Positions 12,001 through 22,938 of a DNA stretch of 64,000 nt are shown here, in pieces (within the stretch, counting starts at the first letter, position 1; every line of letters starts with the position of its first letter). Origin of the DNA: Fasciola hepatica. Lineage: Eukaryota > Platyhelminthes > Trematoda > Plagiorchiida > Fasciolidae. The stretch spans positions 3,651,001-3,715,000 of the forward strand of contig CANUEZ040000031.1 of NCBI GenBank assembly GCA_948099385.1. The letters are read 5' to 3'. The notes under the pieces are model-generated. The model was not told the origin of the DNA and did no database searches. It saw only the letters and a list, made by a program, of their open reading frames with translations. The position numbers and the translations under genes were made by a program.

Positions 12001-13083
12001 TTGGCTGTTCAGTGGATTCCTCGTGACCCGTCCATTCCCGTCCCTTACATTCGGTTCCTTTCAAAAAAGACATTATAAACCACAACACCCAGTAAAGAAG
12101 TTTGTTCTTGGTAGAATTGGGCGCCGATGTGAGCTCCCGCTCTTAGTCTTCTATTGTTTCTGTGAGATCTGTTTCGTTCTTTTTGGTCTTCATTTCTTAT
12201 GGGAGGAGTGATGTCGGAAAATCTACACACCTATGGTATTCCCCAGACTTCCCATTCTCCAGCCTTGACGACCCGGTATCGTTACAATTTCTTGTCAAAT
12301 AACATTATCTACCTAGTTTTTGGAACAAGAAATGGGTCAGCAGTTGTACCGCAATCTTGAATTAGGAAAAATGAACATCCCCTCATTCCACCCTACCCCA
12401 CCCCACCCCCCCCACACACACATGCCGAGGGAGAGACGTGGGGTTGATATTTGTCTGATCATGGGAACCGATGACAGACGACGGAGTACGTGACCCGTTA
12501 AATGTTTCGTTTTCTCACAAATGAGTCCATTCTCTACCACTCAGGGCTTTTGTGTGTACGGACGCGGCCAGGCGTTTCATGCGTGTCGTTTTCATGATGA
12601 CCTTCAATTTAAACATGGGTTGACGAGCACCGAAACGATAATTTACGGTCCAGTGCAGGCAGTTGGAAATTCTTCATGCTTTCTTTCACTGCCGTCTCGT
12701 CATCATGTCCGTATCAGGTCAAAATCCATCATATACTGACCGTTAAAAACCGAACTGTTATTGTGCGCACATTTTGAATGGGCAATTCTAATGTACAACT
12801 TGATTTCGCGTTTGTCGGTACTACAGCGGATTTTGTTCTTGAACCACAACATTTCGGAACAACCCGGTACAAGATTCCCTGCCGTATACTCTATTTCTCT
12901 TCAGCCTTAGGCTCAATAAGTTGTCTGCACTCTAAATGGTTCTCTTTACCGCCATTGTTTAAGAAGTCTGTTGGATCATGAAATTAACCCTATTCAACTC
13001 TATGTCATGAGTATTCATGTTGTAAAACGAAAATTTTTCATTTAACTTACGTTTTTTCTCTGTTCACCTTATGTTCCTTTCAG
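12001..13083. other. Intron 3 sequence without recognised features
   Basis: A C-rich/CA-rich low-complexity stretch lies at about 12388-12422. No gene was recognised before exon 4. Confidence 0.4.
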
Positions 13084-13212
13084 TACGAGGTCACCAGTGT
13101 GAACGATTCACGACAATTAGAATCAAAGCTACTGGCTCCATTAGGTACACCTTTGACAGGCATTTCTCTGGACATTACCGGGACTGTGGCTTTTGTTACC
13201 TCGTTGAACAAA
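13084..13212 (+). CDS. Plexin exon 4 of window: last Sema blade
   Basis: 43 codons, phase 0 at both ends, with acceptor cctttcag and donor gtgagt. It reads YEVTSVNDSRQLESKLLA, then PLGTPLTGISLDITGTVAFV. This is the plexin segment just before PSI-1, which usually reads 'YE...V....P.L.DM.FS.D...LYV.T...'. It carries on directly from the LYK of exon 3 and runs into VFRVELSNC of exon 5, completing the final strand of the propeller. It has one sequon (NDS). The exon is flanked by introns of about 7.0 kb and 13.4 kb full of degenerate elements, so it is easily missed by gene finders. Confidence 0.85.
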
Positions 13213-13604
13213 GTGAGTGATCGTTGTTTTTTTTTGTTTTGTGAAGCATGCAAACTCTGACATTTAATTCAAACTCCTGCTAAAAAGCACCACTTCAAAC
13301 TGACGACTCGGAACCGGCTGAACTTAGTCACGAAAAATCGTCCATAAAATTCCCCCTTTTATGGTTTTCGTAGATAAATCTGATAAATGGACAGGTTGTA
13401 AACTACAAAATTATTGGGTAAGCAGCTTTTGTTTGTATGCGAATGCTTCAACAACCGGAGATTCCGGTCCTAGTTGTCGTCTTTGTGTATTTGCGTATCC
13501 AGAGTGCGAGTTCGAATTTTTCTTGCCTAGCGTCTGTCACGTCGACTTTCGTTAATCTATGAGTGGTAGTTTTTTAATCGGTTCGTCTGAACAATTCGGA
13601 AGAG

Positions 13605-13745
13605 GAATACATGAAAACCATCGGTATTGGGACAACGATTTCTTCGTAGCCTTTTTCGAACCTGTTGCAAACACCGGATCAGCAATGGTAATGTTGGGCA
13701 CAGAGTGTAAGTTACGTGAAACAATTCATTGGGTGAAACACTAAA
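13605..13745 (+). mobile_element. RTE-like LINE fragment
   Basis: Collinear with 49865-49985 and 220-300: the 'cgaacctgttgcaaacaccggatcagcaatg' tract is the block that encodes 'WEHR.SN.EVR' in better copies. It is immediately followed by a fragment in the opposite orientation. Confidence 0.55.
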
Positions 13746-13930
13746 ACTCATTGGGCTGAGACGTTTGGGAGATGCGCTACGGCATTTACTCTCTGGGTGG
13801 GTAAATCTCTTGGACCCCGTCCAAAAAGATTACCACACCCCAGATGGCCAATTCCACGGGCCATGCTCTTCACTTTTTTCTTCTGTATCGTGAACTGACC
13901 ACCCTTGCTTATCCTCCAGCCACTATCTCT
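13746..13930 (-). mobile_element. RTE-like LINE fragment, inverted relative to its neighbour
   Basis: The minus strand reads GHLGCGNLFGRGPRDLPTQR, matching the conserved 'GHVG...L.GWGPRD.P..W' block of the family's C-terminus. Together with the plus-strand piece ending at 13745 it forms a back-to-back junction. Confidence 0.6.
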
Positions 13931-14839
13931 GTCAGTGGACAATGTACGGGAATATGTGTAACGCATGCTTCAGCTAAACGAGTCAGGTGAGATCTCATGT
14001 TTCACCCAACGACTGATTTTCTCCAATACTGAAAACCCACTTTCAAATGATTTGCAAACAGTGGAGTGTAAAATAAATTCTCGCAATCTGTCGTGCATTC
14101 ACATGCAGTTCTTATGTGCGTTTTTCTTCATTTTCACGCAGTCGATTTCGAATACTCCGATTGGTATAGAATAGATATCGCTCATATGAAATCAGAGAAT
14201 CGCTTGCTTTTCGAGATGCTTAAAAGTCCTACGTTTCTTGATCACAACACACACACATATATATATCGAAGCAATTTCACCACGGGGTAACGTGATCGTG
14301 ATCTACAGTGTAATATCGAAAGCACTTCGAATCCTGATTTATCCATCCAATTAAGGGACCGCTTTTGCGCGCGCGATATGGAGGGTGAATTCCAGGACGT
14401 ATGTGATTTACGGAAGAATTCTTCGATGAAGATTAGAAAGGGGCAAACGTAATCCGGACGAGACGATACCAAAGATAAACTGAGCAACAAAGCAATATTT
14501 GGACTAACAGTGAAGATGTTTGGTAAGATTCTTAATAACATGACTATTGTTCACAAGTGAACGAATAGGACAACGAATTGAGCTACTTCTGTGCTTAGAT
14601 TTGATCGGGAGAATGATTCCGGATTTCGAACGAGTGGAACGAAGTAAAAGACTACTTTGGGTAATATGGGGTGATGATAATACCCAATTTGTAAATTTGT
14701 CAACAGCGTCAAAGTGCTTGCCAATACTGATTATCCTCTAGGTACAACTTGAGTTAGTCCGACGGGCATCTGGCTGTACTTATTGGTTTTTGTATACCCA
14801 TCTCCTGTGATGCTTGCATCAAATCGTCATCAAAATTCA

Positions 14840-15240
14840 GTCCTGGACTGACCTCTACTCATAGTACGTTACATCTGGCCCCGCTATTAAAGGATCGGGT
14901 CTACAATGCCACAGTGCACTATGTTTTCCTCTACGGTTGCAAATCCTGCTCGCTTCACACTGAGGACCTTCGGAAACTTTTCGCATTCCATTTCCGATGT
15001 CTCCGGAGCATTGCTGGCGTTTAGTGGGAACACCGCGCGAGAGGTGACGAGGTTCTTCGTTTTGCGTTGGGTATAGATAGCTGCCCCTGACTGAAATAAT
15101 CATCGTACACTGCCTCCGGTGGCTTGGATACGTTGTAAGCATGCCCACCCATCGTTTTGCATTCCGTGCGCTATTTGCGCTTCTTGAGTATGGCTGGGAG
15201 AAGCGACGTGTCAGCTAGACCGTGACTTGGCGTAAGGATA
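14840..15240 (+). mobile_element. RTE-like LINE, second lineage, RT C-terminal fragment
   Basis: Translation in one frame gives LKDRVYNATVHYVFLYGCKS, then RCLRSIAGV, with frameshifts afterwards. This matches 'KGRVY..AVRSVLLYGCE.W' and 'RCLR.IA...WEHR' of the family, but it is divergent from the other copies in the window. It may belong with the fragment at 41.7 kb. Confidence 0.65.
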
Positions 15241-18200
15241 TAAAGAAGTTGACGACAACACACACCTCAACTGGTTGATTGGGGTTTAAGGATGGTGATT
15301 GTCGTGGTTTAGAGCCGTTGAAGACCGTCATTCAGACCCAAACGCAGTAGCGTGAATAATATGCAATTTGCCCGGGAAACTCTCTGGCCATGTAAACATC
15401 GAACGGATTTTCACACAAAATAATCACGAAGTGGCGTGCTGTGGAACAGACTGTTTTTATTCACTTCCCACTCCTTGTTATCCCTTTCTGTATTTGTGGC
15501 ACCATGCCTGAATCCGGGCTCAGTGTAATAATAATACTAATTACAATATGCATAGTACTATGACAGCATGCCCCGCTTTTCATGTGCTATGTTCCATACG
15601 GAATGAAACTGGAACTTTACCCATTTATGAAATTTTTTTATCTCTTCGTGTTCACATCTAGAGGTCGAATTCTCCTTAGACGACAAAGTAGAAGCGAGAG
15701 TTTGCCACAATGCGGTACTTTTTCTGTCCGGTTTTGTTGCTGGATTCAGAATACACGAAACGACTGACTGTGTGTGTTTACACCAAGTGAATAGATGTAA
15801 TTTGAAGCAGTTTTGAAAAATGAATCCAAAATGGGTGGTGGTAAGATGTCATTTCTTGTGCTCACGGCCGCATGTGCATCAAGTGCGACAGTACATTTCG
15901 TTGTGCTTCATTCCCATCTAGAAATAACTTCGTGTGCGGAAATAATAAAGAAGCGATACGGTGAGAAGCCGTACGTTCACAGTATGTCAATTTGCAGAAT
16001 GTCATTAGACCCCCTCCTATTCACATCATACTGAATAAAATGAAAGATTTCCCCGAAGCAGTTCATGAAAACACTAAGGATTACATATGCGCCCTACTGT
16101 GAAAAATTACTGGTACTACTATTGGAATGAAAATGAGCTTTAACCTACCGTGTGCGAGATCTGGTGAAGCATTTGCCTGCGGGGCGGATACTGTTGCTCA
16201 CTGACGCGCACATAGTTGCGTGCGTGCACAAATACGTTCACTTCTGTGGATGTTGACATTTCATAAATGAACGAGGAAGTGTACTATGAAGATCTAAGCT
16301 GTTCAAAGTTGCCACGAAATAATGGAAAGGCATGTGAGTGTGATTGTCTTTTATGCCAGTCAGTGCACCTTTTTGGAGGAGTGATAACTCGTTTATTTTT
16401 TCAGTCTGGATTACCATAACTGGTACTTCTACAAACACCACTCATAATACTGTGTTTGCTATCCTCAAATATGGTATTATTCAATACAATCTTAATTGAC
16501 ATCTCGTTCAAGTGCCGTCACTCATCTGCTAGTCGGAAGATACTTGACTATATGGACGGGACTGAATGACGAACTGACTTCAACTCGAAATTTCTTCGTG
16601 TCTTCAGGTTCCCTGAAGATCGTGGTTGTTGATGATTGAATGAGAAACTGATATCCGGGTCTGGAATAGAATGTGGCCACTTAGTGTTTTCGGTCACACT
16701 GTCCAAACAGTGAACAACTTGTTGATTCCGAACTTATTTGAGATCGGTCAGGTATGCCTCAGGCAAGTCGTTGTTATGTGACCAGCAACAAAATCAGACT
16801 AGATCATTTCAAATACCTACATTGTTTACATTAGTGAGATTAGCGTTGATGATGCGTGATGAATCAGTTCATAGAAATTTGGATCTTGTCGATAAGAGTG
16901 CGTTATAATACGGTCAAGCTGCTGTGCCGCACATGGCGAGGGAGACCTTCTGTATGCCATTGATTTACAATCATATCAAGAAGACAAATGCTCTGAGATA
17001 GCTGTCGTAAAATGCGATGCAGCTCATGCAGAATGTTGTACATTCTGTCTCTACAGGATCCGTGGCGTATACATGTCTCACGGGCACCCTGGGTACAGTG
17101 TGATGTATTTTATTGCCACCTAGTTTTTGAACCGCAGCGGGTCACATCCTCACTTAAGCTCTCGTTTTTTCCCCATTCCTGAACGTAACACCGCAGTTGA
17201 TGACATCAAACAGCTCTAAGCACTAGCAAGTGGCATGTGAAAGCGAACGAGGGGAAAAATAAACAGGTGAAGAAAGAATCTAAACGTAAAGAAGCTGGCA
17301 GCTATGACTTATTATCTTCAGTCAAAAAGTTGGCGGAACACTTGAACTTTAGACAAAAAGATCTAAAATGTATCACAAACAAATTCAGAAATCATTTTAG
17401 TCAAGCAAATATTCTATGCAACCCGACAGATCGATATTCAGCTGCACATGACGTACGTTCCTATACCCTTCTGTTACGACTCTCAAGGTCTGCTATTCAA
17501 ACTTCACCGTCTCTATAGAATCAGGCATTTCAAGGAGGCTTATTTGCCTAGACAATTTCGCAAATCTCTGAACCAGAGTCAGCATCATCTCAGCTCAGTT
17601 GATCACGTGATCTGATAACTAACCTTGGATGCTCAACTTTTCTATAGCGAATAGCAACATTTTTGATCTTTTTGCCCCTCCCCCTCTCCAATCTCATCCC
17701 GTAACTGGACAACGCATAGCTAATCCCAATCATAGTGTTTTTTAGCAGTTGCTGGACTACTGATATCAACCAAACTAGCATGGTTTAGGATTTCGTCGTT
17801 CACTAGGCATTGCGCCCCGGAAAATGGTAATGCTTAATTGTCAGCTTCTGTTAGATCAACTCAAAGTTGGCAGTGAACCGTGAACAGTCACCATCGTGTT
17901 GGTCGAATCCTGACGCCAGTTGTTCTGGACGTCTCATGTAATTTTGTTACTCAGCTGTTGAATGCGAGTCACGTTCGTATTTGCGTCGGTCCTCATCTGG
18001 TTTTGATAATAAAGGCCACTTACTGTTGAAATACGTTGAATGCCGATCACTGAAAAATTTACGAGCTTCTGAGCTCTGAGCCCCGCACGACCCCCTCCGT
18101 AATTGGTAGGCATAGCTCATTGATTGAAACTGATTATATATGTTAGGAGCAATAACAAAATTCCCCAATTCTTCTAGTGTATTAATGCACTTCTCTTCCT

Positions 18201-18580
18201 GGGAAATGAATACTTGAAAATGGACAAATCCCGACAATTATTCGTGCTGTCAAACTGACAGTGACGTTTGCGCTCTAGCCATATCTTTGTTTTTATTTGC
18301 TTCCTTTTATTATGTAATAAAGAGCAAAACAAACTGTGAGCTGCGGGGCACAATATGTATCCAAACGTTGCATCTGACCGGTCCCGTTTTCTGACTTGTA
18401 ACAAGTCAAGACAAAGCCAGCTTACCCACTTCGCATTGCTTGTGGTACCGAAAGACACTGAAGGACAAGATTGTCATCTTTTCGCAAAGCCATGAGGCAT
18501 ACGTAGCGTTCACATTATGTAAACATGCTGCTCGACAAAGTCCATTTCAAATCACTGCAACTCGATCAATTTACCTTCGG
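15241..18580. other. Intron 4 sequence without recognised features
   Basis: The only notable open frame is a lysine-rich one at 17237-17518, without family similarity or splice support. No repeats were identified. Confidence 0.4.
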
Positions 18581-18584
18581 CATT

Positions 18585-18665
18585 TCGGTTCAGATCAGTT
18601 CTTTCAACCATCAACCTGGCACTTCAGTGCCCTGGTTTCGGCTACTACCTCGAAGCATCGTCCGG
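18585..18665 (-). mobile_element. RTE-like LINE 3' end, left part of a split copy
   Basis: The tract 'cttcagtgccctggtttcgg' through 'catcgtccgg' matches 21988-22030, the minus-strand 3' end of another copy. Homology stops at about 18665 and resumes at about 19262, so the copy appears interrupted by the sequence between. Confidence 0.6.
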
Positions 18666-19261
18666 TCCTTATTGTTCATTCATATTCCCACACCCAACTG
18701 ATTTCAGACTGTGTGCTAAACACAACATTGGTGAAACCAGGGATGAAGACATAGATGGTGTCAAATTCTATGATTTGTTTGCTGGCGCATTACTACCAGG
18801 TTTCCCAGGCCAAGCAGGCGGTCTTCTTAGAGGCTCACAACCGGAGCCTTTGGCTGCCTAAACATTAACCCGCAAGGCAGGGGGACGAACCGTGGGATCC
18901 GTAATTTTCTGGGGGCTATTGACTGATTGCGCAGTTCATACGCCCTTCGGATGAGGCCAAACAGGCGGATGCAGATGGGCACAGTGTTGTGTGCCTCATA
19001 CGCCGTCCGTGGCCGGTTCGGAATCAGGGTTTAATCATCGCCCTTAGACTGAATATCAGTCAACCCGGTGTTGAGCGCCGTTTTCACACATTGGTCAGAA
19101 CACCGCCATGAGAAGGCAGTATGGGGCAAAGGCTGTTTAAGAGGCGCGGTCATTTGTGCGCTTTTCGAGGGGCGTTTAGGACGAGTAGCCATCGCGGAAC
19201 TTGAGACATCCACCCCCAACAATACTGAGGCATTTGAAGGCATCATTCAGTTGAGAGAAAA
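18666..19261 (+). mobile_element. Dispersed repeat, probable 5' region of the RTE-like LINE
   Basis: About 0.6 kb homologous to 50590-51185. Shared landmarks are 'ctgatttcagactgtg' at the start, 'gagcctttggct', 'gggggctattgactgattg', 'ggaatcagggttta' and 'gaggcatttg' at the end. In the second location the same unit is followed by the LINE's 3' end, which suggests it is the LINE's 5' untranslated region. The unit is inserted in an older minus-strand LINE tail. Confidence 0.6.
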
Positions 19262-19660
19262 ATGAATGGAATTGTAAGGAGCAAAAGAACAGGAAAGAAT
19301 GTTATGTTATTGTCATGAAAGCAGAGAAAGAGCTCGAAGGCAACCGCATCACTAGCTGCGGTATCTTGCCATATCACTTAGTGCTTCCAACCATCGAGGG
19401 GGAGGAACTCATGAACGCCAAACCAGAAACCTAACACGTCCTACTCGGTAAGTCTACGGGTTAGAGTTTTCATAACTTGCCATATCATATACTGATCATC
19501 TTGGTCCATCCTCCAGCCTCTAACGGCTCTGGAGAAGAACACCGGTACTTTTGTAGATTTCCTATGGTTCCATGACAAGTGATGTTCGCACGCATGGAGG
19601 TTCAAATCCAGTCGAGGTCGATGAATTCCTAGCATTTTTGAATCACTCATGCACATTATA
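19262..19660 (-). mobile_element. RTE-like LINE 3' region, right part of a split copy
   Basis: It resumes the homology lost at 18665 ('gaatggaattgtaaggagc', compare 'gaatggaagcatgagg' at 22045) and continues through 'gcaaccgcatcactagctgcgg' and 'gaaacctaacacgtcctac', both also found in the copies at 22.1 and 40.0 kb. A pol III B-box match (ggttcaaatcc, 19599-19609) lies near the right end and may be a small SINE of its own. Confidence 0.6.
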
Positions 19661-20590
19661 AAAATCTGCCAAACTAGATTTCATTCTTTCCTGGTATGGA
19701 CTTCTTCGGAAACCGCTAGAGAGGCGATTATTGACCCGGTCACGTCAGTCACACAGGCGTAATCGACGAAAAAAAAGACGTGGTTATTTCGAACGCAACC
19801 TTTACCGGTCGAAATTAATTCTGCCGATAAGTAATAATGATGGAATATCAGCAGAACTCGGGACAGTCAGAGAGAAAATAGCCCAGGTTGAGAGGTTCAG
19901 ATCAAGACGCCAATTGGTACCCAGGTAGCCCAGCACAACAAAAATGCTGACGAACAAGATAAAAACCTGCATTTACAAATCCAAATGCGAGGGACGCATT
20001 GCACAATCAGCATTGGGATCCATTTTGGTAGAGTGTGAGCGTGAAAATCCACTATTTAGACGACCTCACATGTCTTGTCCATTTGTACCGTTCGGTTTTG
20101 CTCTCTGTGCACACGATGACTTGTGGCTTGTAAAAACCGTGCACCTTCCCTCCTCTCGTTGCAATCCGGCAATGACAAGTACAATGAAGTGATCACAAAT
20201 ATAACTCGGCCTTTGAAGATAAAAAATGAGAACTTCCCGTTGCTTATTTTCCCCCTCTTCAGTGTTCGACTGACACAGAAGTACTTCTCGGTCAGTTTTA
20301 CCCAAGTATATACTGTTCAGGACACAAACATTTAGATCCCGTGATGAGTTTGAATAAGAAACTCGTAAGACAAACACCGCGAGCGGAATTTCTTACGATA
20401 AGAGTATACGAAAGTAATTCCTTTCATAGTGTTTATCTTCTGAATTGTTTATTCATATACTATTCAATTTCAAGTGTTCTATTCCTCACTGCTCGCAATC
20501 AACTGATCAATCAATCGCCGTCGGTCTGTATATTGCACTGTGACGTTATTCACTTTTGGTTTCTTATTTGTTCCGCGATATTTGCATGAA
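19661..20590. other. Intron 4 sequence without recognised features
   Basis: No similarity or repeat was recognised. Confidence 0.4.
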
Positions 20591-20594
20591 TGCA

Positions 20595-20622
20595 GTGTGT
20601 GTGTGTGTGTGTGCGCGCGCGC
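20595..20622. repeat. (GT)n(GC)n compound microsatellite
   Basis: About nine GT units pass directly into five GC units. Alternating purine-pyrimidine throughout, so a potential Z-DNA tract. Confidence 0.9.
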
Positions 20623-20997
20623 AGTGCAGTGTAAGTTGTGTACCAACACGAGAACCCCGTGCATTGCCAAACCTTGAGTCGACACTCATAACTTCCGAGC
20701 TGAAAGTGGCGAACCCACTGTAGAGTCTCACTATATCAGTCGTGACCGCGGACTTGATCAGTTAACATCACATTGCGGTAGGTAGATATAGACAGTAGGG
20801 TTAATCACGTTTGGAACGCGGTCGTCGATTAAAGTTGATCACTTGGCAAATGTGCTTAACCCCTGACCGTTGAACATGATTGTCCTGTTCTTTACAGGGG
20901 TTTGATCACGCACTGAACAACTGAAATCGGTCAGGCACCAGTAATGAAAATAGGTCGACTGGTATTGAGCAGTGGCAGCAAGAGACTGTGTATATGT

Positions 20998-21002
<5 letters not shown>

Positions 21003-21032
<30 letters not shown>
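21003..21032. repeat. (GA)n microsatellite
   Basis: Fifteen uninterrupted GA units; a pure purine/pyrimidine strand asymmetry. Confidence 0.95.
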
Positions 21033-21034
<2 letters not shown>

Positions 21035-21391
21035 AGTAAAGTGTGTGTGCTTCAGACCTTTAGTCTCGGAGCAAGAAGAATTATCTTTTTGGAAAACGTT
21101 TCATTCCGATGCTTCACTAAATAATCCCATTTCATTATACATAGAAAACACGAACAGCGAACAAGCTCGTTTTCGGTAACATCACCCTCGTGGCTAATAC
21201 AGTTACATTTATAGGTTAGAAACACAAGTTCTGAACAATATCTATGTGTTAAAATGTGGTTGGGTAGTCGTCAAAATTGGTGTTGCGGAGTTAAGAAAGA
21301 TAGGTGGGGAAATGTTGTTGTTCACTGGTTGCGGAAAGGACCAGTGAAACAATGAACATGGGTTTCGAGGGCCATATATTCTCGGTTTCAA

Positions 21392-21780
21392 TCAAAGGGT
21401 CAGAGGTTGGGTCACGCTGAGTTCCAGGTCGGTCTCGGATAGCGGCCACGATATTTTGAGTGCTTTAAAGGAAAGTTTTTGAGAACAAAGCGATGAATTG
21501 AGTGATCTAATCGTTATAGCTTCTGCCGGATGTTGTTCTCCAGCGACTTTTGGCGCTTTCGTAGGGACTCTGTAGACTATTCTGAAAGCGTCGTTGTTTA
21601 CGTAATGCCTAATGTCTGCGAGATGCGCCACAATTGCACTGGTAATGGATTTTCTGTGTCCTATCGTCATCCAACCTGGTTTGTGCTCGTTGATCCCTTG
21701 TGCTAGTTGTTCTACCTGTATAACTTGTCGAATATGAGCAAACAAACTAATAGCTTAGCATGGATGAGACGTGGACAGGT
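21392..21780 (-). mobile_element. Penelope-like element, GIY-YIG endonuclease relic
   Basis: Penelope-like elements pair a reverse transcriptase with a C-terminal GIY-YIG endonuclease. The minus strand carries CSYSTSYTGRT in one frame, matching CSCGTTYIGRT of the better copy at 45.0-45.6 kb. In the next frame come INEHKPGWM, SITSAIVAHL and then AEAITIRSLNSSLCSQ. These correspond to 'I.EH.P.W', 'S.TSAVVSHL' and 'AEAV.IR..NPL'. The frame break inside the catalytic module shows it is dead. Confidence 0.7.
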
Positions 21781-21946
21781 AGCTTGCCCTTCTGTTTTAC
21801 ACTAGTTAAACGAGATAGTTCGAAGCCAGAAGAGTCTTCGCACAAGATCTAGTGGGACGGATATAGAACACCGGTTGTAACGGGCCAAAAACTGCGAGGT
21901 TCGAAAATCGACTACACCGGTAAACAGTGAGTGGCGCGAACTGCGC

Positions 21947-22260
21947 ACCTCAGTTCAGTTCAGTGCATTCAATCATTAGCCTCGCACTTCTGTGCTCTGG
22001 TTTCGGTTTCTACCTTCCACTATCGTCCAGCAAAGGGCAAAAAGAATGGAAGCATGAGGTGAAAAAAATCCACAAAACTCAAAGTAATAAACGGAAATCA
22101 CGAAGACGAAGAAAGAGCTCGAATGCAATTGCGTGCACTGGTCGCGACACCTAACCATATCACTTAATGTAGGCGGATGACGTGGACTCCAGCCCGGAAG
22201 TCCCACACGTCCTACTTGGCACCTCATAGCCACGCGGGTCGTTACCACATGCTTGGACTG
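21947..22260 (-). mobile_element. RTE-like LINE, 3' end
   Basis: On the plus strand it begins with cagttcagttcagtgc, the reverse complement of the (CTGAA)n tail, and runs through the same landmarks as 39797-40080 ('gcactggtcgcgacacctaacc', 'gacgtggactccagcccgg'). Orientation is therefore opposite to the plexin gene. Confidence 0.65.
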
Positions 22261-22938
22261 TCAGCACTCCACTCCAAATCTTCTGTCAGGTCTATCGGCT
22301 CATCTGCTTTATAGCATGCGATTTCCGAATACACGGCTTTGCAGAAACACAGGATAAATGAATATTTCCTGAATAGGATAAATGCAGGGAGGACAGATGA
22401 CCTCCTCGTCCCACAGCTGAAAGTGGCATCCCAAACTTTCAGCTGTGAACTGCGAAGTCACACAAAGCCCTGAATCTTGCTACTTATCACAGAAAGTCGA
22501 GCCACATCGAAATAATTCATCTAGTTGTATCCAACAACAACTGATCATACAAAAATGGGAACATAGAATTCTGTTCACTGTAGATTGTTCAAGTAATTGT
22601 CGAACGAATTTTCAGCCATGTACTGGATAGACTATCATATCGACAGAGTATCATCGCCTGTGGAAATGTTACTGTCAGCAATAAAATGCAAACATTACCG
22701 ACATTAATCATTGCACAACGATTTGCTGTCGCTTAAACCACATCCTGGGAGCTTACCACGGCCTACATGACCAACTAAATTAATTCTGATTTACATATTT
22801 TTCCTACACGTGAAAGACTGAGCCTCGTGAACCATCTTTTAGGGATTACCAGGATTGCATCCCTGTGAGGTTCATTCCCACGATGTCCCAGTCAACTTAA
22901 ATCTCTATGGTGTTAGATCCATTGATTGAAGTCTTCGA
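22261..22938. other. Intron 4 sequence without recognised features
   Basis: Nothing recognised. It directly abuts the sharp left boundary of the large inverted repeat arm. Confidence 0.4.
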
